Below, piece by piece: positions 27,122 through 35,384 of a stretch of 64,000 bases of DNA. Source of the DNA: Neisseria animaloris. Its GTDB lineage: Bacteria; Pseudomonadota; Gammaproteobacteria; Burkholderiales; Neisseriaceae. The first letter of the stretch is position 1. Each line of letters opens with the position of its first letter. The translations under genes and the position numbers were made by a program. The stretch covers positions 62,001-126,000 of the forward strand of contig NZ_LR134440.1 in NCBI RefSeq assembly GCF_900637855.1. Reading direction: 5' to 3'. The notes under the pieces are model-generated. The model was not told the origin of the DNA. It saw only the letters and a program-made list of their open reading frames with translations, and did not search any database.

Positions 27122-27133
27122 TACCTGTCTGAA
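27122..27133 (+). repeat. wadDUS-like uptake sequence (one mismatch)
   Basis: TACCTGTCTGAA differs from TGCCTGTCTGAA by one base and is followed after a few bases by a decayed DUS (GCCATCTGAAAA), so it too is a two-dialect tandem. It is in the short leader of the OYE gene. Confidence 0.5.
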
Positions 27134-27169
27134 AACGCCATCTGAAAATACACAACCGGAGTAAATGTT

Positions 27170-28312
27170 ATGAATCCCAAATACACCCCGCTTTTCCAAC
27201 CTTACACGCTCAACAACGGTACGGTCATTAAAAATCGCTTGGCCGTTGCGCCGATGACGCATTGGGCTTCTCTGCCCGACGGCAACATCAGCCCGGAGGA
27301 ACGCCTGTTTTTGAGCAACCGCTTCAAAGGTTTCGGCCTGTTTATTTCCGCCGCCACGCTGGTATCGCCCGAAGGCAAAGCTTTTGCCGGACAGCCTGAA
27401 GCCGTCGGCACCGAACATTTGCCGAGCTTGAAAGAAGTGGCGCAGATTGCCCACCAACAAGGCGCGAAAGCGGTTTTGCAGCTTCATCACGGCGGTATTC
27501 AAGCCTCTGCCGATTTATTGAACGGTGCCGACAAAGTGGCTCCGTCAAGCGACGAAGCCAGCGGTTCGCGCGCACTCACCGACTCGGAAGTCCGCGCGCT
27601 GATTGAAGCCTTTGCCCGCGCCGCCGAGTTGGCACTCGAAGCAGGCTTCGACGGCGTGGAAATCCACGGCGCCAACGGGTATCTGATTCAGCAGTTTGTT
27701 TCCGCCCAAAGCAACTGCCGTTCAGACGAATGGGGCGGCAGCTTGGCAAACCGCCTGCGCTTCCCGCTGGCCATCGTCGAAGCCGTCGATGCCGTGCGCC
27801 GCAAACACAACCGCCCCGATTTTATCGTCGGCTACCGTTTTTCACCCGAAGAAGGCGGCGACAACGGCCTGACCATGCAGGATACTTTCGCGCTGATTGA
27901 TGCGTTGGTGCAAAAACCGCTGCAATATCTGCACGTTTCGCTTTGGGATTTCTACAAAAAAGCCCGTCGCGGTGCCGATACAAATTTGACGCGTATCGAG
28001 CAGATACACCAACGTATCGGCGGCAAACTGCCCCTGATCGGCGTAGGCAACCTGTTTACCGCCGAGCAGATTTTGGCGGCCTACCAAACCGGCTGGGCGG
28101 AATTTATCGCATTGGGTAAAACCGTTTTGCTCAATCCCGATTTGGCCGAACTGATTGAAAACGGCCGCGAAGCCGAAATCGTGTGCGAACTCGACCCCGA
28201 TAAAGCCGACCGTTACCGCATCCCCGAAAGATTATGGCAGCAGTGCCAAATGGGGTTGGCCTACCTGCCGCCGCTTAAAGGCCGCGCCGATTGGCAGCCG
28301 GTAGATATTTGA
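27170..28312 (+). CDS. NADH-dependent flavin oxidoreductase, old yellow enzyme family
   Basis: A 380-residue FMN-containing TIM-barrel enzyme that reduces activated C=C bonds, for example in toxic enals. Family motifs include NRLAVAPMTHWAS at about residue 23, QLHHGG (about 105), FDGVEIHGANGYLIQQF (about 162), and IALGKTVLLNPDLA near the C-terminus. The RxEWGGS segment (DEWGGSLANRLRFPL) is also present. It has a GGAG ribosome site. It lies behind hchA in the same direction, and the pair would handle reactive carbonyl compounds. Its true substrate is unknown. Confidence 0.9.
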   Translation: MNPKYTPLFQPYTLNNGTVIKNRLAVAPMTHWASLPDGNISPEERLFLSNRFKGFGLFISAATLVSPEGKAFAGQPEAVGTEHLPSLKEVAQIAHQQGAKAVLQLHHGGIQASADLLNGADKVAPSSDEASGSRALTDSEVRALIEAFARAAELALEAGFDGVEIHGANGYLIQQFVSAQSNCRSDEWGGSLANRLRFPLAIVEAVDAVRRKHNRPDFIVGYRFSPEEGGDNGLTMQDTFALIDALVQKPLQYLHVSLWDFYKKARRGADTNLTRIEQIHQRIGGKLPLIGVGNLFTAEQILAAYQTGWAEFIALGKTVLLNPDLAELIENGREAEIVCELDPDKADRYRIPERLWQQCQMGLAYLPPLKGRADWQPVDI

Positions 28313-28331
28313 TTTGATAAATATCATGTTC

Positions 28332-28360
28332 AGGGCGGGCAATAATGCCCGCCCTAATTT
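28332..28360 (+). terminator. Intrinsic terminator of the OYE gene
   Basis: AGGGCGGGCA and its complement face each other around a four-base loop, followed by AATTTTT. It lies 19 bases after the stop codon. Confidence 0.8.
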
Positions 28361-28408
28361 TTGCTGCATGATTGAGTGATGCCGTCTGAAAAATGCCTGT
28401 TGGAAACC

Positions 28409-28660
28409 TTACTCTTCGGCTTCGTCGTCTTCAAAAGGCGGCTTGCCCTGTTCTTTGCGGGTAAGGTAAGTGGCTACCAGCGGAAAGAATGCCGCCAGCA
28501 CGCACGAGCCGCCGATAACCAGCAGAGCGATTGCACCAATAGGCTGGTCAAGCAAATCATGCACCCAACCGCCCAAGCCGAACAGCACCATCAGGCCGGG
28601 GATAACGGCAGACAGGCCGCAGATTAAGATAATGATAGAACCGATATGCATACGGCGCAT
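28409..28660 (-). CDS. Small membrane protein of unknown function
   Basis: An 83-residue protein with two hydrophobic segments (about residues 6-28 and 38-60) and an acidic tail (EDDEAEE). I chose the ATG at 28660 because AGGAG is six bases upstream; the frame is open further to 28765 but without a ribosome site. No family was recognised. It converges on the OYE gene, with an AT-type DUS (ATGCCGTCTGAA at 28379) between. Confidence 0.6.
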   Translation of the reverse strand: MRRMHIGSIIILICGLSAVIPGLMVLFGLGGWVHDLLDQPIGAIALLVIGGSCVLAAFFPLVATYLTRKEQGKPPFEDDEAEE

Positions 28661-28806
28661 GGCATGCTCCTTTCCGTTGACAGAGAGAAAAAGGAACAGA
28701 AACAGTTGCCTATAATCTAACATATTGTTTTTCATCATACCTATCGGCATTTTTTCTGGAAGCAATCAGAAAAGCAAATCTGCGGTGCAGAAAACTCAAT
28801 GCGTAG

Positions 28807-28826
28807 GGCGGGCATCCCTGCCCGCC
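28807..28826. repeat. GGCGGGCA/TGCCCGCC hairpin
   Basis: Eight-base arms around a four-base loop. The left part, GCGTAGGGCGGGCATC, also occurs at about 24850, so it is a dispersed short element. It lies in the gap before the CPBP gene. Confidence 0.55.
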
Positions 28827-28940
28827 ACTCGGTCTCGCACGTTTGAGTCATACGGCGGGCAAGGATACCAACCTTACAGTTGCATTATCAAACGATGCCG
28901 TCTGAAAAAACATGCTCGCTCGAACAACAAGGAACTACCG

Positions 28941-29786
28941 ATGAACCCACTCCAACACACTGCCAATCCCGCAGTTTACCGACCCGTGTTCTTCTTCGCT
29001 TGGTCGCTGCTGCTGCCGTGGGCGGCTTGGTTGGCGGCGGCTTATCTCAGCCACCAGCCCGACGGCAGGCACAAAGGTTTACTCACGGCCTTGCTGTTGG
29101 CCGGTTTGTTCGCGCCGGTGGGTTTGGCGGCGGGTTTGTTGTGGCGGCAGCCCTCGCTGCGGGCAGATGCCTTGTCGCGTTTGCGTTTGTCCGGTGCGCC
29201 CAAACGGTATTTGCTGGCGGCGGTGCTGTTGCCGCCGTTGTCGCTGGTGTTGGCGCAGGGCGTGTCGATGTTGTTTGGCTATTCCGCCGGGCAGTTCCAT
29301 ATTTCAGGTAGCCCTTCGTTTACTTCGGCGCTGATTTCGCCGTGGCTGGCTTTGGTGCTTGGGGCGATGCTGGAAGAGCTGGCGTGGCACTCCTACGGCA
29401 CGGATGCGCTGCTGTCGCGCTTCAGCCTGTTTGCCGCGTCGCTGATTTTTACCGTGTACTGGGCGCTGTGGCATGTGCCGCTGGGCTTGGTGAAAGGCTA
29501 TTACCACAGCGAACTGGTGGCACAAGGCTGGCTTTACACCGCCAATTTTGTTGCCAGCATGGTGGTGTTTGTGCTGCTGATGAACTGGCTGTATCTGAAA
29601 AGCGGGCGCAGCATTGTGGTAGCACTGCTGTTCCATTTGGCCGCCAATCTCGGCAACGAGATATTCCAAACCCACCCCGACAGCAAAGTGATTCAGACAG
29701 GCATTCTGCTGTTGTTGACTGCATGGGTGCTGTGGAAAGAGCAAACTTTGTTTTTCAGACGGCCTAAGTTTAAACAGGCTGGCTGA
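28941..29786 (+). CDS. CPBP-family intramembrane metalloprotease
   Basis: A 281-residue polytopic membrane protein with about eight segments. The CPBP (Abi/CAAX protease) motifs are in order: EE at 145-146 within EELAWHSYG (in place of the usual EExxxR), FTVYWALWHVP with His178, and HLAANLGNE with His232. Members cleave membrane-bound peptides or proteins, some giving bacteriocin self-immunity; the substrate is unknown. The ATG at 28941 has AAGGA seven bases upstream; a longer frame starting at 28725 would read through intergenic hairpins. Both a wadDUS (29692) and an AG-DUS (about 29754) are coded in the 3' part. Confidence 0.85.
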   Translation: MNPLQHTANPAVYRPVFFFAWSLLLPWAAWLAAAYLSHQPDGRHKGLLTALLLAGLFAPVGLAAGLLWRQPSLRADALSRLRLSGAPKRYLLAAVLLPPLSLVLAQGVSMLFGYSAGQFHISGSPSFTSALISPWLALVLGAMLEELAWHSYGTDALLSRFSLFAASLIFTVYWALWHVPLGLVKGYYHSELVAQGWLYTANFVASMVVFVLLMNWLYLKSGRSIVVALLFHLAANLGNEIFQTHPDSKVIQTGILLLLTAWVLWKEQTLFFRRPKFKQAG

Positions 29787-29787
29787 A

Positions 29788-29837
29788 AGGCCGTCTGAAA
29801 AACCATGCCTGTATGAAAATACTTTTCAGACAGGCAT
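29788..29837. terminator. Composite AG-DUS plus wadDUS hairpin
   Basis: AGGCCGTCTGAA is followed by TGCCTGTATGAA (29806-29817), which pairs with an exact reverse wadDUS (29825-29836). It separates the convergent CPBP and HPP genes. Confidence 0.7.
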
Positions 29838-29859
29838 CATTAAAATCAAGCTGTGAAAA

Positions 29860-30366
29860 CTAAAACCAATAAGTCGGATAGCGTCTACCTTCACCCCAAT
29901 TGTTATAGAACAAAGCAACCGCTACCAAAATCAGGGAACCTAACAATGTAGGTGTCAATAAAAAATCCCAGCCTACCCCACCCAACATAACAATCAATGG
30001 ATTTGAACCGGCAGGAGGATGCGGAACGCGTAAAATAAGCATCAAGGCAATAGCTGTTCCGACCGCAAGCGCCATACTCCACCAGCCGGAACCGAAAATG
30101 CCCATAAGTATCAAACCCGTCAAGGTGGCGACAAAATGCCCGCCTATTACATTTCGAGGCTGTGCAAACGGGCTTTGCGGGTAGGCAAATACCAATAAAC
30201 AACTTGCTCCGAAAGAACCTAACACCAAAGGCAACACCAGAGTGTTTCCCAAACCCGCGAAGGCTGCTGTGGCCAAGACGGCACCAAGCCAAGCAAACCC
30301 AATGGTTTTCCAAGGCAAGCGGGGCGGGCAGTTTTCTGTTGCTTGAAAGCGTGGTTTATCGACCAT
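29860..30366 (-). CDS. HPP-family membrane protein
   Basis: A 168-residue inner-membrane protein with about five hydrophobic segments. The VPHPPAGSNPLIV segment (around residue 115-127) is the HPP signature that names the family. Plant and cyanobacterial members have been linked to nitrite transport, but bacterial roles are largely unknown. It is divergent from a TetR regulator with palindromic sites in the 85-base gap, so it is probably that regulator's target. Confidence 0.88.
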   Translation of the reverse strand: MVDKPRFQATENCPPRLPWKTIGFAWLGAVLATAAFAGLGNTLVLPLVLGSFGASCLLVFAYPQSPFAQPRNVIGGHFVATLTGLILMGIFGSGWWSMALAVGTAIALMLILRVPHPPAGSNPLIVMLGGVGWDFLLTPTLLGSLILVAVALFYNNWGEGRRYPTYWF

Positions 30367-30402
30367 ATGATTCTCCGTATCAATTAAAATCTAAATACAC
30401 CG

Positions 30403-30438
30403 ATTGGTATACCAATAATATACCGTTCAGTATATTGG
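30403..30438. promoter_or_regulatory. Probable TetR operator between the HPP and TetR genes
   Basis: A perfect 14-base palindrome, ATTGGTATACCAAT (30403-30416), is followed immediately by TATACCGTTCAGTATA with TATAC/GTATA arms. Such motifs are common for TetR repressors of this type. A promoter for either gene must overlap them. Confidence 0.65.
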
Positions 30439-30451
30439 AACAAGGGTTCAC

Positions 30452-31000
30452 ATGGATATCCGTCAGAAAATCTTAGAAACTGCTTATCAAACGTTTTATC
30501 GTCGAGGCTTTCATGCCTGCGGTGTAGAGTTGTTGGCAGCGCAGGCCAATACGACCAAACGGACACTTTATGCGCATTTCGGCAGCAAAGAAGGTCTGAT
30601 TGAAGCAGTTTTGCAATACCGGCACGAGCAATTTATCCAAAATATGATCGACGCACTAGCGTGTTATACGGAGCAGCAAACGGCTTATGCTTATCTCGAT
30701 TTCATTATCAATTGGACACAATCTGCCGATTTTCACGGCTGCATGTTTATCAACGCATGTGCCGAGTATTCCGATAAGGCGAGCATGCCGCATCAAAAAT
30801 CAAGCCAACATAAGTCCGAAGTCAGGCAGATTCTGCGTCAACGTTTGCAAAACTGCGGCGTGCCTGAGTCGGACAAAAAAGCCGATATGTTGTTTATGAT
30901 TGGGGAAGGATTGATTGTTGCCGCACAAAGCGGACAGGATTTGACCTGTACCATAGAAGAAATGGCTAATTTGTTTGATGGGTGTAGGTCGGATTCCTGA
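30452..31000 (+). CDS. TetR/AcrR-family repressor
   Basis: A 182-residue regulator with an N-terminal helix-turn-helix (ILETAYQTFYRRGFHACGVELLAAQANTTKRTLYAHFGSKEGLIEAVL) and a helical ligand-binding domain. The C-terminal region fits the group that includes NemR- or YcdC-like repressors. It is divergent from the HPP gene and is also upstream of the RbbA-like gene, so it could regulate either. A hairpin at 30985-31010 follows the stop codon, which makes the HPP gene and itself the likelier targets. Confidence 0.9.
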   Translation: MDIRQKILETAYQTFYRRGFHACGVELLAAQANTTKRTLYAHFGSKEGLIEAVLQYRHEQFIQNMIDALACYTEQQTAYAYLDFIINWTQSADFHGCMFINACAEYSDKASMPHQKSSQHKSEVRQILRQRLQNCGVPESDKKADMLFMIGEGLIVAAQSGQDLTCTIEEMANLFDGCRSDS

Positions 31001-31010
31001 GTCCGACCTA
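30985..31010 (+). terminator. Hairpin at the end of the tetR gene
   Basis: TAGGTCGGA and its complement TCCGACCTA are nine-base arms around an eight-base loop. The left arm overlaps the last codons of the gene. The DUS and wadDUS-like copies that follow are at about 31018 and 31038. Confidence 0.55.
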
Positions 31011-31062
31011 ACCTCCGAGGCCGTCTGAAACCCACAATACCTGTCTGAAAACAGAGTAACCC

Positions 31063-34000
31063 ATGATAAACAACCCCGCCGTCTCCCTCCGCTCCGTTTC
31101 CCACCGCTACGGCAAAACCGTAACGGCGCTGGACGATGTGTCGCTGACCATCCCGCGCGGGGTAACTGTGGGCTTAATCGGTCCCGACGGAGTGGGCAAA
31201 TCGACGCTGTTGTCGCTGATTGCCGGCGTTAAAATCATTCAGAGCGGCACGGTGGAGGTGTTCGGGTACGACATGGCCGCCAAAGCGGCGCGGCAGGCGT
31301 TGTCGCACCGTATTGCCTTTATGCCGCAGGGTTTGGGGCGCAATCTGTATCCCACTTTGAGCGTGTATGAAAACGTCGACTTCCATGCGCGGCTGTTCGG
31401 GTTGAATGCCGCCGAACGCCAAGCGCGCATCAGCCGGCTGCTGGAAGCCACCGGTTTGGCACCGTTCCCCGATCGCGCGGCGGGCAAGCTCTCGGGCGGG
31501 ATGAAGCAGAAGCTGAGTTTATGCTGCGCACTGGTGCATTCGCCCGATCTGCTGATTCTCGACGAGCCGACCACCGGTGTCGATCCGCTGTCGCGCCGCC
31601 AGTTTTGGGCTTTGGTGGACGAATTGCAGGCCGAAAGTGCGGGCATGACGGTAATCGTGGCCACCGCCTACATCGAAGAGGCGGAACGCTTCGGCCATCT
31701 GCTGGCGATGGACGACGGCAAACTGCTGGTCAACAAACCTACCCGCGAGGTGATGCGAGACAGCGGGGCCGCTACGCTGGAAGCCGCTTATGTGCAGATG
31801 CTGCCGTCTGAAAAGCAGCAGGGTTCGGGCGGGTTGGAGATGATGCCGTTTGCGCCCGACCCCGCATCTCCGCCTGCAATCGAGGCACACGGTTTAACCA
31901 AACGGTTCGGCAGCTTTACCGCGGTGGATCATGTGAGTTTTACGATTCAGAAAGGCGAAATCTTCGGCTTTCTCGGCTCCAACGGCTGCGGCAAATCCAC
32001 CACCATGAAAATGCTCACCGGCCTGCTGGAAGCCAGCGAAGGCAAGGCCGAATTGCTGGGCCAGCCGGTCGAGGCGGGCAATATCCGAACGCGGATGCGC
32101 GTCGGCTATATGTCGCAGGCGTTCTCGCTGTATGAAGAATTGAGCGTGCGCGACAACTTGATGCTGCATGCGCGGCTGTACCAAATGGGTGCGGCGGGCA
32201 AACAGGCGGTGGCCGATGCGTTGATACAGTTCGAGCTGGCGGAAGCGGCCGACATGAAACCCGCCGCCTTGCCGCTGGGCATCCGCCAGCGTTTGCAACT
32301 GGCTGCGGCCTGTCTGCACAAACCCGAAGTGCTGATTCTCGACGAGCCGACCTCCGGCGTTGACCCCGCTGCCCGCGATATGTTCTGGCGTTATCTGCTC
32401 AAACTCTCGCGCGAAGACAAAATTACCATTTTCGTTTCCACCCACTTTATGAACGAGGCCGAACGCTGCGACCGCATTTCCTTCATGCACAAAGGCCGCG
32501 TGCTGGCGGTGGGTACGCCGGCGGAGCTGACCGCACGGCAAGCCGCACCGAATCTGGAAGAGGCGTTTGTGCGCTATCTGTTGGATGACGAAGCGCGGGA
32601 AGGCCTGTCTGAAAGGCCGTCTGAAACGGCGGTTTCTGTGCAAGCAAACGCGCAAACAAATAATGCCGCCGTGCCGCCGCAACAAACTGCCGACGATTCG
32701 GAGAGGCCGTCTGAAACCGCAAGCGTGGCCCAACTGGCGGCGAGGATTGTTTGGGCGGATCAGGATTTGGATGTGCGGGCAGGGATAAGGCCGTCTGAAA
32801 ATGTCCGCTCCGACAGTGGCCTTGCTTCCTCGCAAGCGGAGGAGGAGCAAACGGTTGTCTCACCGGAAGCCCCAATTTCTTCCACCCCAGCCGAATCGTA
32901 TTCGGAAACCGGCAAGATTACAGAAAGGGAACAAGCCGCCGATGTTTCAGACAAGCTACCTGAAACCGAAAGCGTGGTTCAAGCTGCAGCAAGGAGCGTG
33001 CAGGAAAATCAGGATTCAGATGCGCAAGCAGGCAACAGGCCGTCTGAAAACACACCGCCGACCGACACCTTGAAATACTGGCTGGCAAGCGTGCGCACGT
33101 TTGCTTTGCGTGAAACCAAAGAATTGCTGCGCGACAAGGTGCGGCTGTTTTTCGCTTTGGCGGGGCCGGTGATTTTGATGGTGGCTTTGTCGTGGAGCGT
33201 GTCGTTCGACGTGAAAGACCTTACGTTTACCGTGCTCGACCGCGACCAAACCACCGAAAGCCGCCGCCTTACCGAATATTTTTCCGGTTCGCGCTATTTT
33301 CAGCAACAGCCGCCGCTCTCGTCGCCAAGCGATATCGACACTGCCTTGCAGTCGGCGCAAACGCGCTTGGTGATTGAGATTCCCGAAGGCTTCGGGCGCG
33401 ATATGCTGGCGGGCAGGCGGCCGGAGGCGGCGTTTTATGTCGACGGTGCGATGCCGTTCAACGCCAGCAACATCCAAGGCTATATCGGCGGCATTTTTGC
33501 GCTGTACGGGCAGGATTTGGCGCGCGAAACGGGGCTGACGCTGCCGCCGCCCGCGGCCAAAATCGAGCAGCGGTTTATGTATAATCAGGATTTTGAAAGC
33601 ATTTTCGCCATCGCGCCGGGCGTGTTGATGCTGGTGCTGATGCTGATTCCGGCGATGATGTCGGTGGTCGGGGTGGTGCGCGAACGCGAAATCGGTTCGA
33701 TTTCCAATTTCTACACCTCGCCCGCCACCGTGCCGCAGTTTCTGCTCGGCAAGCAGCTGCCGTATATTGCGGTGGGCATGGTGAATTATGTGGTGCTCAC
33801 GGCGATGATGGTGTTCGGCTTCGGCGTGCCGGTGAAAGGTTCGCTGCTGGTGCTGACGGCGGGCACGTTGATTCTGCTGTTCGTGTCCACCGCGCTGGGC
33901 TTGCTGGCTTCCACTATCGTGCGCTCGCAAGTGGCGGCCATCAGCCTCACCGCGATTGTGATTATGATCCCGACCTTCAACTATTCCGGCTTTCTGCATC

Positions 34001-34197
34001 CGCTCTCGTCGATGGAAGGCGGGGCGTACTGGATGGGCAAGCTGATGCCCGCGTCGTGGTATCTCAACATCAGCATCGGCAGCTTCACCAAAGGCTTGGG
34101 CTGGCACGACCTGAGCCGTGAAATGCTGGTGCTGCTGGCGTTTTACGTGGTGTATTTCACCTCGGCCTGCTGGATTTTGAAGAAGCAGGAAAAGTAA
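31063..34197 (+). CDS. RbbA-like ABC transporter: two ATPase domains fused to a permease
   Basis: A 1044-residue protein. ATPase 1 (about 7-240) has GPDGVGKST, LSGGMKQ and LLILDEPTTGVDP. ATPase 2 (about 272-500) has GSNGCGKST, a degenerate signature LPLGIRQ and VLILDEPTSGVDP. A 160-residue low-complexity linker (about 510-668) follows, containing four AG-DUS-coded RPSE motifs and an internal repeat. The C-terminal ABC-2 permease (about 670-1044) has one N-terminal helix, a periplasmic domain and five more helices. E. coli RbbA has about 911 residues, so the excess is the linker. YhhJ-like permease follows; the HlyD adaptor is likely the one at 14966. Confidence 0.9.
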   Translation: MINNPAVSLRSVSHRYGKTVTALDDVSLTIPRGVTVGLIGPDGVGKSTLLSLIAGVKIIQSGTVEVFGYDMAAKAARQALSHRIAFMPQGLGRNLYPTLSVYENVDFHARLFGLNAAERQARISRLLEATGLAPFPDRAAGKLSGGMKQKLSLCCALVHSPDLLILDEPTTGVDPLSRRQFWALVDELQAESAGMTVIVATAYIEEAERFGHLLAMDDGKLLVNKPTREVMRDSGAATLEAAYVQMLPSEKQQGSGGLEMMPFAPDPASPPAIEAHGLTKRFGSFTAVDHVSFTIQKGEIFGFLGSNGCGKSTTMKMLTGLLEASEGKAELLGQPVEAGNIRTRMRVGYMSQAFSLYEELSVRDNLMLHARLYQMGAAGKQAVADALIQFELAEAADMKPAALPLGIRQRLQLAAACLHKPEVLILDEPTSGVDPAARDMFWRYLLKLSREDKITIFVSTHFMNEAERCDRISFMHKGRVLAVGTPAELTARQAAPNLEEAFVRYLLDDEAREGLSERPSETAVSVQANAQTNNAAVPPQQTADDSERPSETASVAQLAARIVWADQDLDVRAGIRPSENVRSDSGLASSQAEEEQTVVSPEAPISSTPAESYSETGKITEREQAADVSDKLPETESVVQAAARSVQENQDSDAQAGNRPSENTPPTDTLKYWLASVRTFALRETKELLRDKVRLFFALAGPVILMVALSWSVSFDVKDLTFTVLDRDQTTESRRLTEYFSGSRYFQQQPPLSSPSDIDTALQSAQTRLVIEIPEGFGRDMLAGRRPEAAFYVDGAMPFNASNIQGYIGGIFALYGQDLARETGLTLPPPAAKIEQRFMYNQDFESIFAIAPGVLMLVLMLIPAMMSVVGVVREREIGSISNFYTSPATVPQFLLGKQLPYIAVGMVNYVVLTAMMVFGFGVPVKGSLLVLTAGTLILLFVSTALGLLASTIVRSQVAAISLTAIVIMIPTFNYSGFLHPLSSMEGGAYWMGKLMPASWYLNISIGSFTKGLGWHDLSREMLVLLAFYVVYFTSACWILKKQEK

Positions 34198-34209
34198 TGC
34201 CTGTATGAA
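34198..34209 (+). repeat. wadDUS-like sequence between rbbA-like and permease genes
   Basis: TGCCTGTATGAA differs from the wadDUS by one base. It overlaps the stop codon region of the ABC fusion gene. Confidence 0.5.
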
Positions 34210-34226
34210 ACCTCAAAGGCACTCCC

Positions 34227-35348
34227 ATGCGCAGCATTAAAAACATTTTCTACTTAGCGCAAAAAGAACTCCGCAGCCTGTTTTCCGACTTGGTGCTGAT
34301 GGTGCTGATTGTGTTTATGTTTACGGTTACGATTTTTTCCGCCGCCCAAATCGACCCGGGCGTGAAAAACGCTGCCGTGGCGGTGGTGGACGGCGACCGT
34401 TCGGCGCTTTCCTACCGCCTGCGTGATGCCGTGCGCGAGCCGTTCTTCCAGCCGCCTCAGGAAGTGGAAGCGGAGGTGGTAAATCAGGCCATGGACAAGG
34501 GCGAGTATATTTTTGCATTGGAGATTCCGCCGAACTTCGAGCGCGATGTGCTGATGGGGCGCAGCCCTGAATTGTTGCTGCAAGTAGATGCCACCGCCAT
34601 GTCGCAGGCAGGTTTGGGCGCGGCTTATCTGACCCGCATTCTGGAGCGCGAAACGGCAGAGTTTGCGCGGCAGCAGCCGGCGGAAAAATGGCTGCCCGTG
34701 AAGCCGGTAATCCGTTCGCATTTCAACGCCAATGCCGAAGGCAGCTATTACGGGCCGCCGATGGAGTTGGGCAATATGGTGTTGGTGCTGGCACTGATTC
34801 TGGTGGGCGCGGCAGTCATTCGCGAGCGCGAACACGGCACCATCGAGCATTTGCTGGTGATGCCGGTGAACGCCGCCGAAATCATGCTGGCCAAAGTATT
34901 GGCCAACAGCGCGATGATTTTGCTGGTGTCGATATTGGCGATGTGGGTGGTGGTAAAAGGCATACTCGGCGTGCCTATTCACGGTTCTATTATGCTCTAT
35001 GGCTTCGGTGTGGCCGTGTATCTGTTTTCCATTGCTGCGCTGGCGGTGATGCTCGCTACGATTGCGCCGAGTATGGCACAGTTCGGCCTGTTGATGATTC
35101 CGCTGTATATGGTGCTGCTGCTGTTTTCCGGCGTGGCCTCGCCGCGCAACAATATGCCCGAGGCGGCACAATGGATTAGCGAATATTGGCCGAGCACGCA
35201 GTTTATCCGGTTTGCACAGAGCGTGCTGTTCCGCGATGCCGGCTTCAGCATCGTGTGGCCGCAACTGTTGGCAATGGCTTTAACCGGCTTGCTGTTTTTG
35301 GTATTTGCGTTGATGCGGTTTAGAAAAATGCTGGAGCAACAGGGCTAA
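34227..35348 (+). CDS. ABC-2 type permease (YhhJ/YbhR-like)
   Basis: A 373-residue inner-membrane permease with an N-terminal helix (about 20-40), a large periplasmic domain, and five C-terminal helices (about 180-370). Motifs such as VREREHGTIEHLLVMP (about 196-212) and GVASPRNNMPE are characteristic of the YhhJ/YbhR group; they match the equivalent region in the permease part of the preceding fusion. It starts 29 bases after that gene and is certainly cotranscribed. Together the two provide the two membrane halves of one exporter, probably a drug or cation efflux pump. Confidence 0.9.
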   Translation: MRSIKNIFYLAQKELRSLFSDLVLMVLIVFMFTVTIFSAAQIDPGVKNAAVAVVDGDRSALSYRLRDAVREPFFQPPQEVEAEVVNQAMDKGEYIFALEIPPNFERDVLMGRSPELLLQVDATAMSQAGLGAAYLTRILERETAEFARQQPAEKWLPVKPVIRSHFNANAEGSYYGPPMELGNMVLVLALILVGAAVIREREHGTIEHLLVMPVNAAEIMLAKVLANSAMILLVSILAMWVVVKGILGVPIHGSIMLYGFGVAVYLFSIAALAVMLATIAPSMAQFGLLMIPLYMVLLLFSGVASPRNNMPEAAQWISEYWPSTQFIRFAQSVLFRDAGFSIVWPQLLAMALTGLLFLVFALMRFRKMLEQQG

Positions 35349-35384
35349 GGTTTTCAGACGGCCATCTTAGAGAAAGGAAACATA

